This document shows, piece by piece, positions 1 to 5,282 of a stretch of 6,053 nt of DNA. Under the pieces are notes generated by a model that saw only the letters and a program-made list of their open reading frames with translations, was not told where the DNA came from and searched no databases. The DNA comes from Betaproteobacteria bacterium (lineage in GTDB: Bacteria; Pseudomonadota; Gammaproteobacteria; Burkholderiales; Usitatibacteraceae), in contig JAAOZZ010000162.1 in the NCBI GenBank assembly GCA_012274175.1, positions 1-6,053 of the forward strand, in the 5' to 3' direction. The position numbers were made by a program, and so were the translations under genes. The stretch's first letter is position 1; every line of letters starts with the position of its first letter.

Positions 1-527
1 CTCCCAAGGCCGAGGCTCCCAAAGCCGAGGCTGCGAAATCCGAGCCGTCGAAGCCCGCGGTCGCGACCGTCGAGACTCCCAAGGCGGCGCCGAAGAAGCC
101 GGCGAAAGCGCAGCCCCCGAAGCCCGAGCCGAAGAAAGCTCCCGCGGTAGCTGCCGTGCAGGCCGTGCCGCCCGCAGCGGACTCGGCCGCGAAGTCCCAG
201 GTCACCGACGCGGTGCAGGGCTGGGCCAAGGCGTGGAGCGCGAAGGATGTGACAGCGTATCTCGCCGCCTATGCGCCGGACTTCGAGGTGCCCGGGGGAC
301 TTTCCCGCGCCGCATGGGAGAAGCAGCGCACCGAGCGCATCGAGCATCCCAAGTCGATCGAGGTGACCGTGAAGGTCCTCTCGGCGCGTGTGAACGGCAA
401 CGACGCCACCGTGACGCTGCGCCAGTCGTACCGGTCCGATACCCTGAAGAGCAACAGCACCAAGACCTTGAAGCTCGAGAAGTCGGGGGAGCGCTGGCTC
501 ATCAAGCAGGAGCACGTCGGCGGGTGA
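1..527 (+). CDS. C-terminal part of a Lys/Ala/Pro-rich protein with an NTF2-like (Csd6 C-terminal type) domain; 5' end outside window
   Basis: The reading frame (codons from base 3) is open from the window edge to TGA at 525-527, so the start lies upstream; the GTG at 156 is internal and not a credible start. The first ~64 visible residues are low-complexity Lys/Ala/Pro/Glu sequence beginning with two copies of PKAEA, typical of an extended linker in envelope proteins. Visible residues ~66-174 form a compact alpha+beta domain of the NTF2/SnoaL/DUF4440 type: W74 and W78, then Y..Y...F, AAW...R, YRS..L and a final G..W.I..E.V. The same signature recurs at the C-terminus of the next gene, where it follows an L,D-transpeptidase domain. 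The NTF2-like call comes from this pattern and predicted fold, not from a search. The missing N-terminus might carry TPR repeats or a membrane anchor; that is a guess. It overlaps the next gene by 4 nt (GTGA), so translational coupling is likely. Specific function unknown; a role binding peptidoglycan fragments or a partner enzyme is inference. Confidence 0.85.
   Translation, partial: PKAEAPKAEAAKSEPSKPAVATVETPKAAPKKPAKAQPPKPEPKKAPAVAAVQAVPPAADSAAKSQVTDAVQGWAKAWSAKDVTAYLAAYAPDFEVPGGLSRAAWEKQRTERIEHPKSIEVTVKVLSARVNGNDATVTLRQSYRSDTLKSNSTKTLKLEKSGERWLIKQEHVGG
3..47 (+). repeat. 15-bp tandem coding repeat (PKAEA-type pentapeptides)
   Basis: Bases 3-17 and 18-32 are 15-bp units differing at one base (third position of the Lys codon), both encoding PKAEA. 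A third, degenerate unit at 33-47 reads AKSEP. The repeat runs into the left window edge, so the full copy number cannot be seen. It forms part of the charged, Pro-rich linker of the gene described above and probably varies in length between strains, as such linkers often do. Confidence 0.6.
508..512 (+). promoter_or_regulatory. Shine-Dalgarno AGGAG for the GTG start at 524
   Basis: AGGAG lies 11 nt before the GTG at 524-526, inside the end of the preceding gene. Together with the GTGA stop/start overlap and the signal peptide that begins right at this codon, it fixes the start of the L,D-transpeptidase-fold gene far downstream of the longest open frame (which opens at 233). Confidence 0.55.
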
Positions 528-1747
528 TTCGCAGCGCCTTCTTCCGCATCGGCGTTCGCCTCACGCAACGCATCGCCCTGCTCTTCGTCGCGACCGCGGC
601 CCCCGCGCTGGCCGACGGCAGCCTCGTGCCCGCCAATGCCGGCCCGGCGTTCGCCAACGAGGTCGAAGGCTCGCTCGTGCGCGCCATCGTGGGGCTGCGG
701 GAGAGCGGGTTCAAGCGGGCGCTGGCGGAGATCGACAAGGCCCTCGCCCACAATCCCAACTTCCGCCTCGCGGAATTCGTGAAGGGCGACTTCCTCATGG
801 CCCGCGCGGGACGGCCCGTCGCCTTCGCATCGAACGCCGCCACCGCGGCGATCGTGCAGCCCCTGCGCGACGAGGCGCGTGCGCGGGTGCAGCGCTACCT
901 CGACGCGCCGCCCGTGGATGCGTTTCCGGCACCGGTGATCCAACTGGCGCCCGACCAGGCCCACGTGCTGCTGGTCGACACTTCGCGCTCGCGGCTCTTC
1001 GTCTACGCCAACGACGGCGGCCGGCCGCGCTACGTGACGGACTTCTACATCAGCCTGGGCAAGTTCGGGATCGAGAAGGAGCGCGAGGGCGACCAGAAGA
1101 CCCCCATCGGCGTGTACACGATCGTCGCCGACAAGGAGAAGGTCCCCGACTTCTACGGCCCCCGCGCGTTCCCCCTGAGCTATCCCAACGACTGGGATCG
1201 CCTGCACGGGCGCAAGGGCCATGGCATCTGGCTGCACGGCACGCCCTCGGAGACCTACAGCCGCGCGCCGTGGGCCACCGACGGCTGCGTCGTGCTCACC
1301 AACGACGACCTCGCGAAGCTCACCCGCTACGTGGACGTGAGCCGCACGCCGGTGGTCATCGGCCAGTCGGTCGAGTGGCTCGACGCGAAGCGCTGGCAGG
1401 CCGACCGCGAAAGCTTCATGGCGGCGTTCCAGCACTGGCGCACCGATTGGGAAAGCCTCGACGCCAATCGCTATTTCTCCCACTACTCGCGCCGCTTCCG
1501 CTCCGACTCGCGCGACCTCGCCGCGTGGACGGCGCGCAAGCGCAAGGTGAACGCGGGCAAGACCTGGATCAAGGTCGGCGTGGGCGACCTGAGCGTGTTC
1601 GAGTATCCCGGCACGAAGGACCTGGTGATGGTCACTTTCGCCCAGGACTACCGGTCCAACAACCTTTCCAACCGCACCGTGAAGCGCCAGTTCTGGCGCC
1701 GCGAGGGCCGCGAATGGCGCATCGTGCACGAGGCGGTGGTTTCCTGA
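524..1747 (+). CDS. Secreted YkuD-fold L,D-transpeptidase/L,D-carboxypeptidase with C-terminal NTF2-like domain (Csd6/Pgp2-like)
   Basis: Predicted 407-aa periplasmic peptidoglycan enzyme. The frame is open from 233, but GTG 524 is preferred: it overlaps the upstream stop, has AGGAG 11 nt upstream and begins a clear Sec signal peptide (hydrophobic core ~17-26, cleavage after ALA at 28-30). Residues ~45-97 look like TPR-type helices. Residues ~147-279 are the YkuD catalytic domain: it starts HVLLVD, has the LSYPNDWDR segment before the active site, WLHG with H238, and TDGC with the nucleophile Cys255. The usual S[HR]GC[IV]R motif is altered: Asp precedes Gly-Cys, and Val stands where Arg normally follows. 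Residues ~298-406 form an NTF2-like domain. That architecture is known from Helicobacter pylori Csd6 and Campylobacter Pgp2, L,D-carboxypeptidases that trim tetrapeptide stems to tripeptides, so trimming is as likely here as crosslinking. The catalytic-domain assignment is strong; the exact reaction is inferred. Confidence 0.88.
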   Translation: MIRSAFFRIGVRLTQRIALLFVATAAPALADGSLVPANAGPAFANEVEGSLVRAIVGLRESGFKRALAEIDKALAHNPNFRLAEFVKGDFLMARAGRPVAFASNAATAAIVQPLRDEARARVQRYLDAPPVDAFPAPVIQLAPDQAHVLLVDTSRSRLFVYANDGGRPRYVTDFYISLGKFGIEKEREGDQKTPIGVYTIVADKEKVPDFYGPRAFPLSYPNDWDRLHGRKGHGIWLHGTPSETYSRAPWATDGCVVLTNDDLAKLTRYVDVSRTPVVIGQSVEWLDAKRWQADRESFMAAFQHWRTDWESLDANRYFSHYSRRFRSDSRDLAAWTARKRKVNAGKTWIKVGVGDLSVFEYPGTKDLVMVTFAQDYRSNNLSNRTVKRQFWRREGREWRIVHEAVVS

Positions 1748-1776
1748 TCCCTTCCCTTCGCCATCGAGCGCCCTCC

Positions 1777-2391
1777 ATGATCCTGCACCGATCCGCCGTC
1801 CTCGCCGCCGTCGCACTCGCCGCGGCCGTTCCCCTCGCCACCCTTGCCCAATCGCAGCCCTCGCGCTGCTCCGCCGCCCTGAAAGGAAGCGCACCGATGA
1901 AAGTCAAACTCACCACCTCGATGGGCCCGATCACGATCCAGCTCGACAAGGAAAAGGCCCCCGTGAGCGTCGATAATTTCGTGAAGTACGTGGAGTCCGG
2001 CCACTACAACGGCACCCTCTTCCACCGCGTGATCGACGGTTTCATGATCCAGGGCGGCGGCTTCGACAAGGACATGCGCCAGAAGCCCACCAACGCGCCG
2101 ATCAAGAACGAGGGCTCCAACGGCCTGAAGAACCAGAACTACACGGTCGCCATGGCGCGCACCGGCGTGCGCGACTCCGCCACCGCGCAGTTCTTCATCA
2201 ACGTGAAGGACAACGACTTCCTCAACTACAGCGGCGAATCCCCCCAGGGCTGGGGATACGCGGTGTTCGGCAAGGTGGTCGAGGGCCAGGACACCGTGGA
2301 CAAGATCAAGAAGGTCAAGACCGGGGACTCCGGCGGCAACCAGAACGTGCCCTTGCAGCCGGTGATGATCGAGAAGGCGGAGTGCCTCTGA
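1777..2391 (+). CDS. ppiB: Cyclophilin-type peptidyl-prolyl cis-trans isomerase with N-terminal signal peptide (possible second start at 1897)
   Basis: Catalyses cis-trans isomerisation of X-Pro bonds during protein folding. From ATG 1777 the product has 204 aa with a Sec-type signal peptide (residues 1-24, ending ATLA before QSQ), implying a periplasmic isomerase. From ATG 1897 (residue 41) it is a 164-aa protein matching classical cytoplasmic PpiB in length and sequence. Cyclophilin hallmarks: [13 protein letters not shown] with the catalytic Arg84 (Arg44 in the short form), AMART, QFFI and FGKVVEG. A Tyr (WGYAVFG) sits where human cyclophilin A has its cyclosporin-contacting Trp, as in bacterial homologues. 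The internal ATG has a strong Shine-Dalgarno sequence; the upstream ATG has none obvious. Cys31, in the extension, and Cys203, the penultimate residue, are the only cysteines. It lies 29 nt after the L,D-transpeptidase-fold gene and overlaps lpxH by 10 nt. Betaproteobacteria often carry separate ppiA and ppiB genes before lpxH; here one gene may serve both roles. Confidence 0.93.
   Translation: MILHRSAVLAAVALAAAVPLATLAQSQPSRCSAALKGSAPMKVKLTTSMGPITIQLDKEKAPVSVDNFVKYVESGHYNGTLFHRVIDGFMIQGGGFDKDMRQKPTNAPIKNEGSNGLKNQNYTVAMARTGVRDSATAQFFINVKDNDFLNYSGESPQGWGYAVFGKVVEGQDTVDKIKKVKTGDSGGNQNVPLQPVMIEKAECL
1883..1887 (+). promoter_or_regulatory. Internal Shine-Dalgarno AAGGA for an alternative isomerase start at 1897
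   Basis: AAGGA (within GAAAGGAAG) lies 9 nt upstream of the in-frame ATG at 1897-1899, an ideal spacing. The codon after it begins [11 protein letters not shown], the usual N-terminus of 164-aa cytoplasmic PpiB proteins. The site lies inside the exported form's coding sequence, so it either marks the true start or allows two products from one gene. Confidence 0.6.
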
Positions 2392-3110
2392 GGCGCACGC
2401 TTTTCGTCTCCGACCTCCATCTCGACCCGTCCCGGCCGGCCATCGTCGCGCAGTTCGAGCGTTTCCTCACCGAGGTGGCGCCGGGCAGCGACGCGCTCTA
2501 CATCCTGGGCGACCTGTTCGAGTTCTGGGTGGGCGATGACGGCCTGGCCCTGCCGTTCCCGGCACGGATAGCCGCGCGGCTGGGAGAGACCGCCGCGACG
2601 GTGCCGATGTGGTTCATGCATGGCAACCGGGATTTCCTCGTGGCCGAGCGCTTTGCGCGCGAGACCGGCTCGCGGCTGATCCCGGATCCCACCATCATCG
2701 ACCTCTACGGCACGCGCACGCTGCTCCTGCACGGCGACACGCTGTGTACCGACGACGTGCGCTACCAGGCGTTTCGCGCGCAGGTTCGCGATCCGGCCTG
2801 GCAGCGGGCCGCCCTCGCCCGCCCGATCGTCGAGCGCCTCGAGCTCGCACGGCGGATGCGCGAGGAAAGCGAAGGCGCCAAGCAGGACGCGGCCCAGGAG
2901 ATCATGGACGTGGCGCCCGCGGCGGTGCAGGCCGCGTTCGCCGAATCCGGTTGCGACGTGATGATCCACGGCCATACGCACCGCCCCGGGCGTCACGTGC
3001 ATCGCGTCGACGGCCGCGACCGCATCCGGTGGGTGCTGCAGGACTGGTACCAGGCGGGCGGCTATCTCGAGGCGACACCCGCGGGCATTCGAGCCGTCGA
3101 CAGGTTCTGA
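2382..3110 (+). CDS. lpxH: UDP-2,3-diacylglucosamine diphosphatase LpxH
   Basis: Fourth enzyme of lipid A synthesis: hydrolyses UDP-2,3-diacylglucosamine to 2,3-diacylglucosamine 1-phosphate (lipid X) plus UMP at the inner face of the cytoplasmic membrane. The 242-aa product is close to the E. coli length and has all metallophosphoesterase blocks: DLH (D11, H13), GDLFEFW (D44), GNRD (N82), HGD (H117) and GHTH (H198, H200), which supply the dinuclear Mn ligands. A helical insert rich in Arg and Glu (~130-175) matches the substrate-capping region of the family. GTG 2382 is chosen because it leaves a normal short N-terminus before [10 protein letters not shown] and overlaps the isomerase stop by 10 nt. 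A CTG at 2388, forming a CTGA overlap with GGAG 5 nt upstream, is an alternative two residues shorter. The gene is probably translated by coupling to the isomerase gene. Its 3' end overlaps the convergent patatin gene by 49 bp. Confidence 0.95.
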   Translation: MPLRRTLFVSDLHLDPSRPAIVAQFERFLTEVAPGSDALYILGDLFEFWVGDDGLALPFPARIAARLGETAATVPMWFMHGNRDFLVAERFARETGSRLIPDPTIIDLYGTRTLLLHGDTLCTDDVRYQAFRAQVRDPAWQRAALARPIVERLELARRMREESEGAKQDAAQEIMDVAPAAVQAAFAESGCDVMIHGHTHRPGRHVHRVDGRDRIRWVLQDWYQAGGYLEATPAGIRAVDRF

Positions 3111-4030
3111 GGCATCGGTCCCGAAGCGCGCGCGAGTGCCGCGCGAATCCTCGGCAGGGCTTCACGGGTGACCCGTTCCGCGATCGCGATCACGCGGTGG
3201 CGATACGCCTCGTCGTGCCCCGCGTAATAACCGATGTCCGGATGGATCAGCACGTCGGCCGCGGGCGCCTCGGAGGCCACCTGCTTCGCGCGCCGGGCAT
3301 CCTTGGCGATCCAGTCCTGGGGAACGCCGGGGGGTGTGTCCGCGACGTACGCCGAGACATCCACGGCGATGACCACCTTGGCGCCCAGCTTGCGTGCCGC
3401 GCGGATCGGCACGGGGCTCGCTTCGTCTCCGTCCACATACCAGTCGGCCCCGACGCGCACCGGCTCGAATTGGCCCGGGCTCGCGCCGGAAGCCCGCACG
3501 GCGAGCCCCGTGTCGCCGCGGTTGAAAAGGACGAGGTGCCCGTCGCGCACCCGGGTGGCCGCCGCGACGAAGGGGATGCGAAGCTGCTCGATCGGACGGC
3601 CGGCCACCCGCTCGTCCACGTAGGCCTGGATGGCGCTGCCGGTCGCGGTACCGCCCACCAGCGTGCGCACCTCGAAGAAATCGATCAGGTTGATGCCGTA
3701 GGCGATCCGCTCCAGGTCGCTCGCGCCGATTCCCGATGCGTAGAGCGCCCCCACCAGGGCCCCGACACTGGACCCGACCACCAGGTCGGGATGGATGCCG
3801 GCCTCGTCCAGCACCTTGAGCACGCCGATGTGCGCGAATCCCCGCGGTCCGCCCGAGCCCAGGACCAGCGCCACGCGCGGCGGCGGGCCCGCGGGCTCCA
3901 CGAAATGCGGCAATTCAGGCGGCGGCACGTCGGTGGACGGGGAGCACGCCGCAAGGACGAGGCACGACAGCGCGGCGACCCAGGCGCTCCTCAGCGCGAG
4001 TCGCAATTCGTATCGGCCCACTTGCTCCAT
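3062..4030 (-). CDS. Patatin-like phospholipase, predicted outer-membrane or periplasmic lipoprotein
   Basis: Predicted 322-aa serine acyl hydrolase of the patatin family (RssA/YchK-like), expected to cleave acyl chains from phospholipids or related lipids with a Ser-Asp dyad. The N-terminus is a lipoprotein signal: Arg-containing n-region, hydrophobic stretch ~16-26 and lipobox LAAC with Cys29 as the lipidation site. It is followed by a Pro-rich tether (~31-51). Patatin blocks: oxyanion loop GSGGPRG (58-64), nucleophile elbow GSSVG (86-90, Ser88), and YVDGD with Asp200 as the second catalytic residue; the third position of the usual DG[GA] motif is Asp. Start choice is uncertain: ATG 4030 has only a weak ribosome site, and TTG 4006 would give an equally good, shorter lipoprotein signal (Cys21). 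The chosen start overlaps the DUF4124 gene by 40 nt. The 3' end runs 49 bp into lpxH. The family call is firm; substrate unknown. Confidence 0.92.
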   Translation of the reverse strand: MEQVGRYELRLALRSAWVAALSCLVLAACSPSTDVPPPELPHFVEPAGPPPRVALVLGSGGPRGFAHIGVLKVLDEAGIHPDLVVGSSVGALVGALYASGIGASDLERIAYGINLIDFFEVRTLVGGTATGSAIQAYVDERVAGRPIEQLRIPFVAAATRVRDGHLVLFNRGDTGLAVRASGASPGQFEPVRVGADWYVDGDEASPVPIRAARKLGAKVVIAVDVSAYVADTPPGVPQDWIAKDARRAKQVASEAPAADVLIHPDIGYYAGHDEAYRHRVIAIAERVTREALPRIRAALARASGPMPQNLSTARMPAGVASR

Positions 4031-4473
4031 TTGTCGATCTCTGCGGCGCGCTCCTGGTCTTCCATGTAGACCCTTTCCCCGCGCTCGTTCACGCGGTAGA
4101 CCGGGTGGCCCGGCTGCAGGATGTCGACGCGCCGCCTCGCTTCGAGGCACTGCGCCTTGTGCACCGCGGCGTCGCGCTTCGCCGAGGCCGCGGCGGCATC
4201 GTCGGCCTGCTCCTTCTCCAGCCGGCGCTTGCGGAACTCGATGTCGCGCTCCTTCCAGGACTCCACGGAGTCCTTCGGCGCTGCGGGGGCCGGCGTGCTG
4301 GGCAGCTCGATGCGCGTCGCCTTGGCGCCGGGCGGCGCGGATTCCGAATAGTGGGTGACCCCCTTCTCGTCGACCCACTTGTACATCGCGGCCGACGCCA
4401 TCCAGGGCAATGCCGCGCAAAGGCAGGCCGCGTAGCGGGCCTTCAAGGCTCGTCCAGCCGCAAGGTGAGGCAT
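3991..4473 (-). CDS. Secreted DUF4124-domain protein of unknown function
   Basis: Small 160-aa exported protein. The signal peptide ends around ASAA (26-29). It is followed by the DUF4124 signature MYKWVDEKGVTHYSE (30-44), a short beta-rich domain common in proteobacterial envelope proteins and of unknown function. After a Pro/Ala-rich spacer comes a charged helical, probably coiled-coil, segment (~69-108). The C-terminal segment has the pattern often seen in this family: C109, then G.RVY..D..R, ending with C157; the two Cys could form a periplasmic disulfide. ATG 4473 is chosen for its GGGAGG ribosome site 9 nt upstream, giving a 31-nt overlap with the preceding gene. TTG 4446 is a credible alternative: it makes a TTGA stop/start overlap and a more compact signal peptide. 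The family call is firm; no function is assigned. Confidence 0.88.
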   Translation of the reverse strand: MPHLAAGRALKARYAACLCAALPWMASAAMYKWVDEKGVTHYSESAPPGAKATRIELPSTPAPAAPKDSVESWKERDIEFRKRRLEKEQADDAAAASAKRDAAVHKAQCLEARRRVDILQPGHPVYRVNERGERVYMEDQERAAEIDKWSKWADTNCDSR

Positions 4474-5279
4474 TTCGCGGAGCCTCCCGCCTTCATGAAC
4501 TCGGACAAGGGAGTCTGCACCACCTCGAAGCCCTTGTGGGAGAGGGCCGCCACGAGCGCGGCGGAGCCGCGGTTGACGACCACGGTCGAGTCGATGTTCA
4601 CCGCGTTGCAGGCGAATGCGAGCGCGTCCTCCTCATCGAGGGCGATGCGCCTGGACCGGGGTACCCGGGATTCGATCCGCGCGCGCGAGTCCTCGTCGAA
4701 GGCGGGAGGAAAGTAGAGCAGGAACCCGCCCTCGAGAGGACAGAAGCAGGTGTCGAGGTGGTAGAAGCGCGTGTCGACCAGCTTGAGCTGCTCCACTTCG
4801 ACGCCGAGCCGCCCGCTCAGCACTTCGCAGGCCCCCTGGGTCGAGCGATGCCCGTGGGCCATCCACAAGAGTTGCTGCGCGCGATCGAAGAGCGCATCTC
4901 CCGCGCCCTCGAACGCGATATCGCGCGGCATGAGCGAGACTTCGTAGCCGCGGTCCATGAACCAGTCGGCGAAATACGGTTCCTCGTACTGGCGCTCCGG
5001 ATACCGGAAGCGCGACACGATGCATTGGCGCCCCTTCACGAGGCCCGCGTTCGCGGTGAACACCATGTCGGGAGAGCCGGGCTGCGGCAGGACGAGTCGC
5101 ACGATGGCGCGGTCGGTGAGGATGTCGTAGAGCGAGCGCCACTGTTGCCTCGCCACCGCGTGGTCGATGCGCCGCAGGTTGCCGTGCATCCACGGATTGA
5201 TGATGTAGGCGACCGTGAAGTGCTCCGGCGGGCACATCAGAAAAACGTGCCGGGCCTGCGCCGCGTCGGGCTTGCCCAT
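4443..5279 (-). CDS. Guanidino-group hydrolase of the amidinotransferase/DDAH superfamily, arginine dihydrolase-like
   Basis: Predicted 278-aa cytoplasmic enzyme of the pentein fold (arginine deiminase, DDAH, amidinotransferase), which uses a Cys nucleophile on a guanidino carbon. Visible landmarks: MCPPEHF and INPWM near the N-terminus (15-31), PDMVFTANAG (70-79), FEGAGDAL (123-130), FYHLD with the likely catalytic His174, and GGSAKC with the likely nucleophile Cys270 near the end. Asn77 in FTANAG stands where arginine deiminases and DDAHs usually have Asp. The INPWM and FTANAG segments resemble, from memory, the N-terminal domain of cyanobacterial ArgZ/AgrE arginine dihydrolases, which convert arginine to ornithine, CO2 and two ammonia. 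The substrate is therefore probably arginine, but dimethylarginine is not excluded. The protein ends at the catalytic domain and lacks AgrE's cyclodeaminase part. ATG 5279 lies 3 nt after the metZ stop, so the two genes are very likely co-transcribed; it has no strong ribosome site and is probably coupled to metZ translation. Confidence 0.87.
   Translation of the reverse strand: MGKPDAAQARHVFLMCPPEHFTVAYIINPWMHGNLRRIDHAVARQQWRSLYDILTDRAIVRLVLPQPGSPDMVFTANAGLVKGRQCIVSRFRYPERQYEEPYFADWFMDRGYEVSLMPRDIAFEGAGDALFDRAQQLLWMAHGHRSTQGACEVLSGRLGVEVEQLKLVDTRFYHLDTCFCPLEGGFLLYFPPAFDEDSRARIESRVPRSRRIALDEEDALAFACNAVNIDSTVVVNRGSAALVAALSHKGFEVVQTPLSEFMKAGGSAKCLTLRLDEP
4483..4488 (-). promoter_or_regulatory. 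Shine-Dalgarno GGGAGG for the DUF4124 gene start at 4473
   Basis: Read on the minus strand, GGGAGG ends 9 nt before the ATG at 4473-4471. It sits inside the final codons of the guanidino-hydrolase gene, over the codons for the catalytic GGSAKC region. It supports the long start of the DUF4124 gene over the TTG at 4446, and means one stretch encodes both the upstream enzyme's active site and the downstream ribosome site. Confidence 0.55.
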
Positions 5280-5282
5280 CGC

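Noticed and set aside
233..523. N-terminal extension of the L,D-transpeptidase-fold frame up to ATG 233
   Set aside because: This part is the out-of-frame reading of the upstream NTF2-like domain; the GTG at 524 gives a signal peptide and a ribosome site.
269..1894. A 541-codon open frame on the minus strand opposite the L,D-transpeptidase-fold gene
   Set aside because: Its translation is Arg/Gly/Ala/His-rich with no recognisable domain, as expected for the antisense frame of a GC-rich gene; the plus-strand frame has a signal peptide and clear catalytic motifs.
3129..3145. Hairpin CGCGCG-AGTGC-CGCGCG 18 nt after the lpxH stop, considered as a terminator
   Set aside because: The stem is only 6 bp, no T-run follows on either strand, and it lies inside patatin coding sequence; such GC palindromes arise often by chance at this base composition.
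2609..4069. A 486-codon plus-strand frame spanning lpxH and the patatin gene
   Set aside because: It covers two convincing genes in other frames and its translation is low-complexity Arg/Gly/Ala sequence; a GC-rich shadow.
4031..4420. Upstream extension of the patatin frame to a start at 4420
   Set aside because: This region is the shifted reading of the DUF4124 gene, Arg/Gly-rich and without structure; the lipoprotein signal begins only after 4030.
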